Counted from the stretch's first letter, positions 19,180 through 27,528 are shown. The stretch is DNA of 33,388 bases from Gammaproteobacteria bacterium UBA7803 (GCA_002480525.1 DLCH01000018.1:1-33388), one strand, 5' to 3'. Notes: generated by a model not told the origin, from the letters alone. Made by a program: numbers and translations.

Positions 19180-20172
19180 TCAGCCGTGGAGCTGACGCTC
19201 CTTGATCTCGTCGAGGGATTTGCAGTCGACGCACTGGGTCGCCGTCGGCCGGGCTTCGAGACGCCGCAGGCCGATCTCCACGCCGCAGGTGTCGCAGTAG
19301 CCGAAGTCGTGCTGGTCGAGGCGGTCGATGGTCTGATCGATCTTCTTGATCAGCTTGCGCTCCCGGTCCCGGGTGCGCAGCTCGATGCTGAATTCCTCTT
19401 CCTGGGTGGCCCGGTCCGCCGGGTCGGGGAAGTTGGCCGCTTCGTCGCGCATGTGGTGAACGGTTCGGTCCACCTCCTCCATGAGCTCCTGGCGCCACTT
19501 GAGCAGAATCGAGCGGAAGTGCGCGAGCTGGGCCTCGCTCATGTATTCCTCGTTCTTCGCCGGCTCGTAGGGCGTGAAGTTGCGGAACGGGGAATCCGCC
19601 GGGGAACCCGTCGGGCGGGACGGACTCGGGGTGGCAGCTTTGGACCTGGTTTTCATGGTTGTTGTTTCGGAATCTCTCGACTGCTTGGCTGGGGACTGCT
19701 TGTTCCGGGTGGCCGACTTGGCTGCGGTGGTCCTGGACTTCGGCTTCGCTTTGGCGGTGGACGCCTTGGCGGCAGCCTGCTTGGCAGGCGTCTTCTTGGC
19801 CGGGGACTTCTTCGCCGGCGCTTTCTTGGCCGGGGACTTCTTCGCCGCCGCCTTCTTGGCGGCCGGCGCCTTCCCGGTGGCTGCTGTCTTCTTGGCGGTG
19901 GCCTTCTTCGCCGCCGCCTTCTTCGCCGCAGCCTTCTTCGCCGCAGCCTTCTTCGCCGCAGGCGCTTTCTTAGCCGCGGCTTTCTTAGCCGCTGCTTTCT
20001 TCGCCGCGGCTTTCTTAGCCGCTGCTTTCTTCGCCGCGGCTTTCTTAGCCGCAGGCGCTTTCTTCGCCGCCGGGGTCTGCTTCTTGGCGGCCGGTTTCTT
20101 CGCCGCTGCTTTCTTCGCCGCAGCTTTGGTGCTGGGCTTTGCGGGTGATTTCGCGCCTTTCTTTGCCGCCAT
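19180..20172 (-). CDS. dksA: DksA with a long H1-like Lys/Ala N-terminal extension
   Basis: A 330-residue protein. Residues 173-330 are a complete DksA: a coiled-coil with the tip motif D250-P-A-D253-R-A255 that enters the RNAP secondary channel, and a four-Cys zinc finger (CDTCG...CVDCK). With ppGpp it controls rRNA and amino-acid promoters. Residues 1 to about 160 are low-complexity AAKK/PAKK repeats like histone H1 or AlgP, probably binding DNA or RNA. Canonical DksA is about 151 residues. An in-frame ATG at 19656 (Met173) would give a normal-sized 158-residue form, but its ribosome-binding site is poor; the site before ATG 20172 is also weak. gluQ follows. Confidence 0.93.
   Translation of the reverse strand: MAAKKGAKSPAKPSTKAAAKKAAAKKPAAKKQTPAAKKAPAAKKAAAKKAAAKKAAAKKAAAKKAAAKKAPAAKKAAAKKAAAKKAAAKKATAKKTAATGKAPAAKKAAAKKSPAKKAPAKKSPAKKTPAKQAAAKASTAKAKPKSRTTAAKSATRNKQSPAKQSRDSETTTMKTRSKAATPSPSRPTGSPADSPFRNFTPYEPAKNEEYMSEAQLAHFRSILLKWRQELMEEVDRTVHHMRDEAANFPDPADRATQEEEFSIELRTRDRERKLIKKIDQTIDRLDQHDFGYCDTCGVEIGLRRLEARPTATQCVDCKSLDEIKERQLHG
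19656..20160. repeat. Short tandem repeats encoding the Lys/Ala tail of DksA
   Basis: The part of dksA encoding the extension is built from 15-bp and 30-bp units. Two perfect 30-bp copies lie at 19981-20010 and 20011-20040, with a partial third at 20041-20052. Three near-perfect 15-bp copies lie at about 19910-19955. Each 15 bp encodes one AAAKK unit, so copy-number change keeps frame. The length may vary between strains. Confidence 0.85.
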
Positions 20173-20284
20173 GGCTTCGTCTCTTGGTTCCTGACTGTTC
20201 CTGGCTTGGGAGCTGCGTCCTGAAAACCTTGACGCCGGGAAATCGAAGGGCGCGTAAGCTACCAGAACCCCCTGGCGAGCGCCA

Positions 20285-20290
20285 TATAGT
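20285..20290 (+). promoter_or_regulatory. Possible -10 element for the aminotransferase-sfsA transcript
   Basis: TATAGT, one mismatch from consensus, lies 24-39 nt before the two candidate ATG codons of the aminotransferase in the divergent gap with dksA. The -35 region (CCAGAA at 17 bp) is poor, so an activator or weak promoter is implied. Confidence 0.35.
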
Positions 20291-20308
20291 GCGCGCAAGT
20301 TTTTGACC

Positions 20309-21499
20309 ATGGAAAATAGCGCCATGTATGCCCGCAGACTGGCACAGATCGCCCCGTTCAGGGTGGTGGAACTGCTCGAACGTGCCAAGGCGCTCGAGGC
20401 GGCCGGCCACGAGGTGGTGCACCTCGAGGTCGGCGAGCCGGATTTCCCGACGGCGCCGGACATTGTCGCCGCCGGTCATGCCGCCCTCGATGCCGGCGCC
20501 ACCAAATATACGCAGGCGCTGGGCATTCCCGAGCTGAGGTCCCGGATTGCCCGCCATTACCGGGAGTGGGCCGGCGTCGAGGTGGACCCGGCCCGGGTGG
20601 TCGTCACCGCCGGCGCCAGCGCCGGGCTGCTGCTGCTCTCGGCGCTGCTGCTCGATGCGGGCGACGAGCTGCTGCTCACCGACCCGGGCTATCCGTGCAA
20701 CGAGGTGTTCGCCAGGCTGGTCAACGGCGTGCCGGTGGCCGTTCCGGTGGTGCCGGAGGAGGCCTTCCGGCTCACTCCGGAACGCGCTGCGGCGGCCTGG
20801 ACGGCGGCGACCCGGGGCATGCTGGTGGCCTCGCCGGCGAACCCCACGGGCACCGTGCTGAGCGTGGCCGATCTGCAGGCGCTGGCGGCGCTGGCCAGGG
20901 ACCGGGGCGGGTTCCTGCTGCTCGACGAGATCTACCAGGGGCTCACCTACGACGGCGACGCCCCCGGGTACCGGTCCGGGCTCGCGGTAGCCGAGGACAT
21001 CTACGTCCTCAACAGCTTCTCCAAGTACTTCGGCATGACCGGCTGGCGGCTCGGCTGGATGGTGGTGCCCGACGACGCCGTGGAGCCGGTCAGCCGGCTC
21101 GCCCAGAACCTGTTCATCTCGCCCCCGAGCCTGGCCCAGCATGCGGCGCTGGCGGCCTTCGAGCCACGCGCCATGGCGGTGCACGAGGCGCGCCGGCAGC
21201 AGTTCGCGCGGCGGCGCGACGTGCTCTGCGCCGGCCTGGACCGGCTGGGCTTCGAGGTGCCGCTGCGCCCGGCCGGCGCGTTCTACGTGTACGTCGACAT
21301 CGGCGGGACCGGCATGGACGCCCTGGCGTTCTGCCGGCGGCTGCTCGAGGAGTACCGCGTCGCGGTCACCCCGGGCATCGATTTCGGCGCGCACCGGGCC
21401 GAGCGCTACGTGCGCTTCGCCTTCACCACCTCCGAAGCCCACATCGAGCTGGGCATCGAGCGGATCGGCGCGGCGCTCGCGGACTGGGGGGTCGGTTGA
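20309..21499 (+). CDS. PLP-dependent class I/II aminotransferase
   Basis: A fold-type I aminotransferase of about 396 residues. The family motifs are present: EVGEPDFPT, the ANPTGT substrate/PLP motif, LDEIYQGL with the PLP-contacting Asp and Tyr, and NSFSKYFGMTGWRLGW, where Lys239 forms the Schiff base. The terminal RFAFTTSE segment holds the carboxylate-binding Arg. The substrate cannot be told; relatives are annotated as aspartate/alanine-type transaminases. ATG 20309 and ATG 20324 are both possible; the second has GGAAA 9 nt upstream. It runs into sfsA with an overlap, and is divergent from dksA. Confidence 0.93.
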   Translation: MENSAMYARRLAQIAPFRVVELLERAKALEAAGHEVVHLEVGEPDFPTAPDIVAAGHAALDAGATKYTQALGIPELRSRIARHYREWAGVEVDPARVVVTAGASAGLLLLSALLLDAGDELLLTDPGYPCNEVFARLVNGVPVAVPVVPEEAFRLTPERAAAAWTAATRGMLVASPANPTGTVLSVADLQALAALARDRGGFLLLDEIYQGLTYDGDAPGYRSGLAVAEDIYVLNSFSKYFGMTGWRLGWMVVPDDAVEPVSRLAQNLFISPPSLAQHAALAAFEPRAMAVHEARRQQFARRRDVLCAGLDRLGFEVPLRPAGAFYVYVDIGGTGMDALAFCRRLLEEYRVAVTPGIDFGAHRAERYVRFAFTTSEAHIELGIERIGAALADWGVG

Positions 21500-22197
21500 G
21501 GTTCCTGCCGCCGCTGGCCGCCGGCCGCCTGGTGCGGCGCTACAAACGCTTTCTCGCCGACGTGGAGACGCCCGACGGCGTGCTCACGGTTCACTGTCCC
21601 AACACCGGCGCCATGACCGGCTGCACCGAGCCCGGGCTCGAGGTGTGGTTCTCCACCTCGGACAATCCGCGGCGCAAGTACCGGCACACCCTGGAGGTGG
21701 TCTGCACCCCCGCCGGACGGGTCGGCATCAACTCGGCCCGGGCCAACGATCTGGTGGCGGAGGCCCTGGCGGACGGCATCATCGCCGAGCTCGGCGAGCC
21801 GGCCGGGGTACGGCGGGAGGCGCGCATCCCCGGAGCCGGACGGGGCCGTTTCGACTTCCTCCTGACGGGGGAGGGCGGCGCCTGCTGGATCGAGGTGAAG
21901 AGCCTGACCCTGTGGCTCGGCGACGGGCTCGGCGCCTTTCCGGACGCGGTCAGCGAGCGCGCGGTGCGGCACGTCGAAGCGCTGGTCGAGCGGCGGCGGG
22001 CGGGCGACCGGGCGGTGCTGCTGTTCTGCGTGCAGCACACCGGCGTCGAGGTGGCGACGCCGGCGGACGACGTGCATCCGGCCTACGGCGCGGCGCTGCG
22101 GTCTGCCGCCGCCGAGGGCGTGGAGGTGCTGGCCTACGGCTGCGGGATCGAACGGGACGCCGTGGCCCTCAGCGGGCGGCTGCCCGTTCGGCTGTGA
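21496..22197 (+). CDS. sfsA: SfsA family protein (sugar fermentation stimulation)
   Basis: A 233-residue SfsA. It has an N-terminal OB-like part and a C-terminal nuclease-like fold with the family segments GRLVRRYKRFLADV, HCPNTGAMTGC, NSARANDLV, RFDFLL..GG..CWIEVKS and FPDAVSERA..H. The molecular role is unclear; DNA binding and a nuclease-like active site have been proposed for the family. The start is TTG 21496, whose last two bases are shared with the TGA of the aminotransferase, with a G-rich ribosome-binding region just upstream. Its 3' end overlaps the convergent sugar-kinase gene by 29 nt. Confidence 0.95.
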   Translation: MRFLPPLAAGRLVRRYKRFLADVETPDGVLTVHCPNTGAMTGCTEPGLEVWFSTSDNPRRKYRHTLEVVCTPAGRVGINSARANDLVAEALADGIIAELGEPAGVRREARIPGAGRGRFDFLLTGEGGACWIEVKSLTLWLGDGLGAFPDAVSERAVRHVEALVERRRAGDRAVLLFCVQHTGVEVATPADDVHPAYGAALRSAAAEGVEVLAYGCGIERDAVALSGRLPVRL

Positions 22198-23182
22198 AGT
22201 CCTCCCGGGTGGCCGCGTAGTCGTCGACCCGGCGCAGCCGCGCGCCGTAGGTCTGAACCAGCCGGGCGGCGGCGAAATTGCCGAAGGCGGCGGCCTGTTC
22301 CGGGCTCATGCCGGCGCACCAGCCGTACAGGCAGGCTCCAGCGTACATGTCGCCGGCGCCGTTGGTGTCCACGGCCCTGACCTCGTAGCCGGGCACCATG
22401 GCCTGCCCGTCCGGCGTCACCGCCAGGCTGCCGCGCTTGCCCAGGGTCACGTTCAGCGCCCGGCCGATGTCCTTGAGCTCGTTCACCGCGATGTCCAGGC
22501 GGTCGGTGCCGGCCCAGGTCAGGGCCTCCTCCTCGTTGCAGAACAGGTGGTCGACGCCGTTGCCGAGGATCTTCACCAGGTTGTCCCGGAAGATCTCCAC
22601 CATGCTGGGGTCGGACAGGCTGATGGCCGTCTTGACGCCGGAGGCTTCGGCCATCTCCCGGCAGGCGATGGCCGCGGCCAGGCTGTCGTCTCCCGAGGAC
22701 AGATAGCCTTCGGTGTAGTAGTAGCGGGAGCGGCGCAGGGCCTCCTCGTCGATCTCCGACGGGCCGAGCCGGGTGGAGATGCCGAGAAAGGTGTTCATCG
22801 ACCGCTCCGCGTCCGGTGTGACCAGCACCAGGCACTGGCCGGACTGACCGGCCATGACCGGCGTGGCGGCGTTGCCGTTGGTGACGATGCCGGCGGTGCC
22901 GAGGTCGCGCAGGAAGTAGCCGCCCACCTCGTCGTCGGCGAGCCGGCAGGAGTAGAACGTGCGGCCGCCGAAGCCCTGGACCGCGATCATGGTGTTGGCG
23001 GCGGAGCCGCCGCTCATCCGCTCGGGCTCGTGGTCCGCCAGGGCGGCGACCAGGGCGTTCAGGCGCTCTTCCTCCACCAGGGTCATGTGCCCCTTGGCGA
23101 TACCGTGCTGGTGCAGGAAGCTGTCCTCCACCCTGAATTCCATGTCCACCAGGGCGTTGCCCAGGCCGTAGACGTCATACAT
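22169..23182 (-). CDS. PfkB-family kinase, probable adenosine kinase
   Basis: A 337-residue ribokinase-like kinase. It shows GLGNALVDMEF at the N-terminus, the GGSAANT substrate motif, and the C-terminal DTNGAGDMYAGA with the catalytic Asp and anion hole. Among PfkB proteins the closest pattern I know is the bacterial adenosine kinase group, which makes AMP from adenosine. The substrate is inferred. GGAG lies 9 nt before the ATG. It follows hemL by 37 nt on the same strand. Its last 29 nt overlap the end of sfsA on the other strand. Confidence 0.9.
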   Translation of the reverse strand: MYDVYGLGNALVDMEFRVEDSFLHQHGIAKGHMTLVEEERLNALVAALADHEPERMSGGSAANTMIAVQGFGGRTFYSCRLADDEVGGYFLRDLGTAGIVTNGNAATPVMAGQSGQCLVLVTPDAERSMNTFLGISTRLGPSEIDEEALRRSRYYYTEGYLSSGDDSLAAAIACREMAEASGVKTAISLSDPSMVEIFRDNLVKILGNGVDHLFCNEEEALTWAGTDRLDIAVNELKDIGRALNVTLGKRGSLAVTPDGQAMVPGYEVRAVDTNGAGDMYAGACLYGWCAGMSPEQAAAFGNFAAARLVQTYGARLRRVDDYAATREDFTAERAAAR

Positions 23183-23219
23183 CGGCTGCTGCTCCGCGTT
23201 CTCGGGCTCGTGGGTCGGG

Positions 23220-24506
23220 TCAGGCGGCCAGGGCGGCGAAGGCGCGATCCGCCGCCGCCAGGGTCGCCTCGATGGTCCCGTCGTCGTGGGCGGCGGACAC
23301 GAAGCCCGCCTCGAAGGCCGAAGGCGCCAGATACACGCCCTCGTCCAGCATGAGATGGAAGAACCGGTTGAACGCCGCCGTGTCGGCGTTGGCGACGTGG
23401 TCGAACTCGGTCACCGCCGAGCCGGTGAAGAACACGCTGAACATGCCGCAGACGTGGTTCACCGTCACCGGGATGCCGTGCCGGCCGGCGGCGTCGGCGA
23501 AACCGGCGGCGAGCCGCTCGGTGGCCGCGGCCACGCGCTGGTAGACCCCGTCGTCCAGGGCCCGCAGCGTGGTCAGGCCGGCGACGGTGGCGAGCGGATT
23601 GCCCGACAGCGTGCCGGCCTGGTACACGCCGCCCTCGGGGGCGACGTGGGCCATGATGTCGGCGCGCCCGCCGAAGGCCCCGACGGGCAGGCCGCCGCCG
23701 ATGATCTTGCCGAGCGTGGTCAGGTCCGGGGTGACGCCGTAGCGGGCCTGGGCGCCGCCGCGCGCCACGCGGAAGCCGGTCATCACCTCGTCGAAGATCA
23801 GCACCGTGCCGTGCTCCCGGGTCACCTTGCGCAGGCCCTCCAGGAAGCCCGGCTCGGGCGGAATGCAGCCCATGTTGCCGGCCACCGGCTCGACGATCAC
23901 CGCGGCGATATCGTCGCCGTACTGGGCGAAGCACTCGTCCAGGGTGTCGAGACGGTTGAACGGCAGGGTCAGGGTCTGGGCCGCCAGGGCGGCGGGCACG
24001 CCGGGGGAATTGGGCAGTCCGAGGGTCAGCAGCCCGGAGCCGGCCTTCACCAGCAGGGAGTCGGAATGGCCGTGATAGCAGCCGGCGAACTTGACGATCA
24101 TGTCCCGGCCGGTGAAGCCCCGGGCCAGGCGGATGGCGGACATGGTCGCCTCGGTGCCGGAGTTGACCATGCGCACCCGGTCGATGCCGGGCACCAGATC
24201 GATGACCAGCTCCGCGAGATCGATCTCGAGCTCCGTCGGCGCGCCGAAGCCCAGCGACAGCCCGGCCTGGCGCTGCACGGCGGCGACCACGTCGGGATGG
24301 CCGTGGCCGAGCAGCATCGGCCCCCAGGAGCCGACGTAGTCGATGTAGCGGTTGCCGTCGACGTCGGTGAGGTAGGCGCCCTCACCGCGCTCGAAGAACA
24401 CCGGGTCGCCGCCGACGCCCTTGAAAGCGCGGACCGGCGAGTTGACGCCGCCGGGAATCGAACGGGCGGCACGGGCGATCAGCTCTGAGGATTTCTGGCG
24501 TTGCAT
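23220..24506 (-). CDS. hemL: Glutamate-1-semialdehyde 2,1-aminomutase
   Basis: A 428-residue HemL that converts glutamate-1-semialdehyde to 5-aminolevulinate in the C5 route to haem. The PLP-binding Lys is in TTLGKIIGGGLPVGAFGG. The IPGGVNSPVRAF start and the FAGCYHGHSD segment are characteristic. A GAGAG lies about 6 nt before the ATG. The gene follows hemJ by 31 nt, so two haem-pathway enzymes share a transcript. Confidence 0.98.
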   Translation of the reverse strand: MQRQKSSELIARAARSIPGGVNSPVRAFKGVGGDPVFFERGEGAYLTDVDGNRYIDYVGSWGPMLLGHGHPDVVAAVQRQAGLSLGFGAPTELEIDLAELVIDLVPGIDRVRMVNSGTEATMSAIRLARGFTGRDMIVKFAGCYHGHSDSLLVKAGSGLLTLGLPNSPGVPAALAAQTLTLPFNRLDTLDECFAQYGDDIAAVIVEPVAGNMGCIPPEPGFLEGLRKVTREHGTVLIFDEVMTGFRVARGGAQARYGVTPDLTTLGKIIGGGLPVGAFGGRADIMAHVAPEGGVYQAGTLSGNPLATVAGLTTLRALDDGVYQRVAAATERLAAGFADAAGRHGIPVTVNHVCGMFSVFFTGSAVTEFDHVANADTAAFNRFFHLMLDEGVYLAPSAFEAGFVSAAHDDGTIEATLAAADRAFAALAA

Positions 24507-24537
24507 AGGTCTCTCGACAGGATGTGTCCGGCGGGCG

Positions 24538-24969
24538 TCAGAACGGTTTCACCACCACCAGGATGACGATGCCGATGAGCAGCAGCGCGGGCGCCTCGTT
24601 GAACACCCGGTAGAAGCGTTCGCTGTGGGGGCTCGCATCCGCCGCGAACGCCCGGACCAGACGGGCACAATAATGGTGATAGCCGAGCAGCGCCACCACG
24701 CCCAGCAGCTTCAGCCACATCCACGGCGCGGCCAGCATGGACGGGCTCAGCGCCAGCATGGCGATGCCGAAGGTGAGCGCGGCGATCATCGACGGCCGCA
24801 TGATGATCCGGTAGAGCTTGTCCTCCATCACCTTGAATCGTTCCCGCCCGGCCGTGTCCGTGGTGCTCTGGTGGTAGACGAACAGCCGGGGCAGGTAGAA
24901 CAGGGCGGCGAACCAGGTCACCACCGCGATGATGTGGAAGGCCTTCACCCACAGATAGATCGTGCTCAT
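24538..24969 (-). CDS. hemJ: HemJ-type protoporphyrinogen IX oxidase (UPF0093/COG1981)
   Basis: A 143-residue membrane protein with about four transmembrane helices. The N-terminal KAFHIIAVVTWFAALFYLPRLFVYH segment carries the conserved His and Arg residues of HemJ, and a second hydrophobic block contains MWLKLLG. HemJ oxidises protoporphyrinogen IX to protoporphyrin IX and replaces HemG/HemY in many bacteria. The neighbour hemL supports the role. The ATG overlaps the ClC stop by 4 nt (ATGA), so it is translationally coupled to the upstream gene. Confidence 0.93.
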   Translation of the reverse strand: MSTIYLWVKAFHIIAVVTWFAALFYLPRLFVYHQSTTDTAGRERFKVMEDKLYRIIMRPSMIAALTFGIAMLALSPSMLAAPWMWLKLLGVVALLGYHHYCARLVRAFAADASPHSERFYRVFNEAPALLLIGIVILVVVKPF

Positions 24970-26717
24970 GCCGCCGATTCCCGATAGTTGTCGATGTCTT
25001 CCTGGACGATCACGCCGCGCACCGATGCGATCATCGGCGCGGACGTGCGGCGCACGCACAGGGCCTCCACGTCCGGCGAGCGGAGCTTGGCGTAGGCCTC
25101 GTCCAGGGTGGCCCGGTAGTCGATGTCGCCGGCGTCGCGGCGCACGCCCGGGATGGCCAGCAGGCTCACGGCCGCGTCGTCGGCGGGCGCCTCCTCGTCC
25201 AGGTGGGCCCGCAGATCGATGGCGTTGAGCACGCAGCGCACCCGGCCGGGTTCGGTTTCCACGACGATCCAGCGGGGCGCGGCCGCCAGCGCCTGGCGGG
25301 CTTCCGCGGCCGTGCAGGTCTCGGCCAGGCGGGCCAGGCTGCGATTCATGATCGACGCCACGCCCGCCCGCTGGAGATGGGCCCGCACCGGATCGGGCGG
25401 GTATTGTAGGCCCAGGGTGGCCAGTGACGACAGGAACACGGACTTCTGGCGGAACGTCACCCCGGCCACCATGGTGGCGACGACGATCACCAGCATCGCC
25501 GGCAGGATCACGTTCGGGTTGGCGGTGAGCTCCAGCACCGCCATCAGGGCCGCCAGCGGCGCCTGCAGCACCGCCGCCATCATGGCCGCCATGCCGAGCA
25601 TCACGTAGAACCCGGGGCTGGCGGCGTCGCCGCTGCCGAGCGCCGAGCCGAGCAGGCCCAGCAGCCCGCCCACCACGGCGCCGATGACGAAGGTCGGGCC
25701 GATGATGCCGACGGGCATGCCGAGCCCGACGGCGGCAGCGCTGGTCAGCCCCTTCAGCAGCGCCACGGTGACCAGCGCCGTGAGCGCCAGCTCGCCGGCC
25801 ATGGCCGCGTTCACCGTGTCGTAGCCCACCCCCATGATCTCCGGGGCGGCCCAGCCGGCGGCCGCGGTGAGCACGGCGACCACCAGCCCGCGCTGCCAGA
25901 ACGGCCGGCCGTGAAACCGGGTGAACACCTGCACCAGCGACGAGTAACTGGCGGCCAGGGCGCCGATCACCACGCCGCACAGCACCACGAACGGAATCTC
26001 CAGCAGGGTGGCGAGCTGCAGCGGCGCCACCGCGAACGCCGGCTCGGGGCCGATGAAGTAGTGGGTCATCAGCGTGGCGGTGACGGCGGCCAGGATCACC
26101 GGAATGAAGGAGCCGATGGTGTACTCCATCATCACCACCTCCATGGCGAAGATGACGCCGGCCATGGGGGTGTTGAAGGAGCCCGCGATGGCGGCCGCCG
26201 TGCCGCAGGCGACCAGGGTGCGGATGGCGTTGTTGGGCAGCTCGAAGGCCTGGCCCATGAGGCTCGCGCTGGCGGCGCCGAGATGGATCGCCGGGCCTTC
26301 CCGCCCGCCCGGGACGCCGGCCACCAGGGCGACGATGCCGCCGAAGAACTGGGCCACGGCGTTGCGCATCGGCATGTAGCCCTGGTGCCGGGACAGCCGC
26401 TCCATGACGTGCACCACGCCGAACCGGACGTTGCCGGTGCGCAGCAGCGCGAAGCCCGCCACCAGCACGGCCACGCCCGCCAGCGGCAGCAGCCAGCGCT
26501 CCTCCCGGGGCAGCGCTTCGAAGGACTCCGGTCCGGCCGGCAGCAGGAAGCCGCCCAGCAGATAGTCGATGGCCGCGCGGAAGCCCAGCGTCACGGCGCC
26601 GGTCAGCAGCCCGGCCGCGATGGCCAGGACCGCGAGCTGAGGCAGCGCCTGGGCGCTGGACAGATCGTGACGGAAGCCTTCCAGGCTGGGTTTGCGGGTG
26701 AACGGCAGGCGCGGGAT
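24966..26717 (-). CDS. ClC-family chloride channel/antiporter with C-terminal CBS pair; non-AUG start
   Basis: A ClC protein of about 583 residues. The GGREGPAIHLGAA motif holds the gating Glu, and GMPVGIIGPTFVIGA is the third selectivity loop. Two CBS domains fill the last about 130 residues, suggesting nucleotide control. The fold clearly begins upstream of GTG 26594: the preceding codons encode the first helix (PQLAVLAIAAGLLTGAV). Between the in-frame TAG at 26750-26748 and 26594 there is no ATG, GTG or TTG. The best site is ATC 26717, with GGAG (26725-26728) 7 nt upstream. A conservative annotation would start at 26594 (542 residues). hemJ follows with a 4-nt overlap. Confidence 0.92.
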   Translation of the reverse strand: MPRLPFTRKPSLEGFRHDLSSAQALPQLAVLAIAAGLLTGAVTLGFRAAIDYLLGGFLLPAGPESFEALPREERWLLPLAGVAVLVAGFALLRTGNVRFGVVHVMERLSRHQGYMPMRNAVAQFFGGIVALVAGVPGGREGPAIHLGAASASLMGQAFELPNNAIRTLVACGTAAAIAGSFNTPMAGVIFAMEVVMMEYTIGSFIPVILAAVTATLMTHYFIGPEPAFAVAPLQLATLLEIPFVVLCGVVIGALAASYSSLVQVFTRFHGRPFWQRGLVVAVLTAAAGWAAPEIMGVGYDTVNAAMAGELALTALVTVALLKGLTSAAAVGLGMPVGIIGPTFVIGAVVGGLLGLLGSALGSGDAASPGFYVMLGMAAMMAAVLQAPLAALMAVLELTANPNVILPAMLVIVVATMVAGVTFRQKSVFLSSLATLGLQYPPDPVRAHLQRAGVASIMNRSLARLAETCTAAEARQALAAAPRWIVVETEPGRVRCVLNAIDLRAHLDEEAPADDAAVSLLAIPGVRRDAGDIDYRATLDEAYAKLRSPDVEALCVRRTSAPMIASVRGVIVQEDIDNYRESAA

Positions 26718-26749
26718 CGCTCGGCTCCGGGTGGTCAGGGTGACTCGCT

Positions 26750-26755
26750 AGTATA
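26750..26755 (-). promoter_or_regulatory. Possible -10 for the ClC-hemJ-hemL transcript
   Basis: On the minus strand this reads TATACT, one mismatch from consensus. A start near 26743 would give a leader of about 26 nt to ATC 26717. The -35 region at 17 bp is poor (ATCCAT). It lies 12 nt from the divergent ATG 26767. Confidence 0.4.
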
Positions 26756-26766
26756 TGCTTTGAGTC

Positions 26767-27528
26767 ATGCGGATGGATAAATGGCGACGCCTGAAGCGCC
26801 CGGCCCCGGGGGCCGGCGGACAGTACCGGGTGGTGGCGCACAGGCCGGTGTGGCGGGCCGTCGCGGCCGCCGGCGTGGCGCTCGTGGTGGCCGCCGCCGC
26901 CGGCCTCGGCTACTGGCTCGGCGCCGCGACGCGGGACCTCGACACCACCTATCTCGAGGCGCTGGAGACCCGCGAGCGCGCCCTGAAAGCGGACGTCAAC
27001 GCGCTGACCCGGGAGCTCGCCGACGCGCGCCTGGCCCAGAACGTCGACGCCGAAGCGGCCCGCTCGCTGCGGGACACCATCAGCGAGATGCAGGAGCGGA
27101 TCGGCGGGCTGCGGGAGGAAGTCACCTTCTACAAGAGCCTCATGGCGCCGTCGAGCATCGAGCGCGGCCTGCAGATCGCCGAGTTCGACCTCGGCGCCGG
27201 CGAGCGGGACGGCACCTTCGTCTATCACCTGCTGCTGACCCAGGCCGAGGAGCGGCGGAGCTGGGTCTCGGGCCGGGCCCGGGTGGCCGTGGAGGGCCTG
27301 CGCACCGAGGAGGACGGCACCGTCGTCGAAGCGTCCCTGCCGCTGTCCGATCTCACCAGCCTGGAGGAGTATCCCCTGCGGTTCCGCTTCCGCTACTTCC
27401 AGGACTTCGAAGGTCTGCTCACCCTGCCGGACGGCTTCCGGCCCCGCGCCGTGGTGGTCACGGTGGCGCCCTCGGGAGGCGCGGAGCCCGCCGAACGGCG
27501 GTTCGACTGGATTCTGCAAACCGGTTGA
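26767..27528 (+). CDS. Membrane-anchored coiled-coil protein (DUF6776-like)
   Basis: A 253-residue protein with a short basic cytoplasmic N-terminus, one transmembrane helix (about 28-52, rich in Val/Ala), then a charged coiled-coil (about 60-118) and a beta-rich C-terminal domain with LRFRFRYFQDFEG and PRAVVVTVAP. The pattern matches the uncharacterised proteins, found beside bactofilin and erpA in gammaproteobacteria, that I associate with DUF6776. The C-terminal part should face the periplasm. ATG 26767 has only a weak upstream site; ATG 26773 is possible. The adjacent bactofilin suggests a joint envelope role, which is inference. Confidence 0.8.
   Translation: MRMDKWRRLKRPAPGAGGQYRVVAHRPVWRAVAAAGVALVVAAAAGLGYWLGAATRDLDTTYLEALETRERALKADVNALTRELADARLAQNVDAEAARSLRDTISEMQERIGGLREEVTFYKSLMAPSSIERGLQIAEFDLGAGERDGTFVYHLLLTQAEERRSWVSGRARVAVEGLRTEEDGTVVEASLPLSDLTSLEEYPLRFRFRYFQDFEGLLTLPDGFRPRAVVVTVAPSGGAEPAERRFDWILQTG

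Noticed and set aside
19656..20160. Repeats as a CRISPR array
   Set aside because: The repeats are contiguous, without spacers, and encode Lys/Ala units in frame.
20173..20463. Upstream extension of the dksA frame
   Set aside because: It runs antisense into the aminotransferase gene and lacks the Lys/Ala pattern; ATG 20172 is where it begins.
24538..27519. 993-residue minus-strand open frame
   Set aside because: Its 3' end is HemJ, but the rest lies antisense or out of frame to the ClC and coiled-coil genes and has Arg/Gly/Ala-rich shadow composition.
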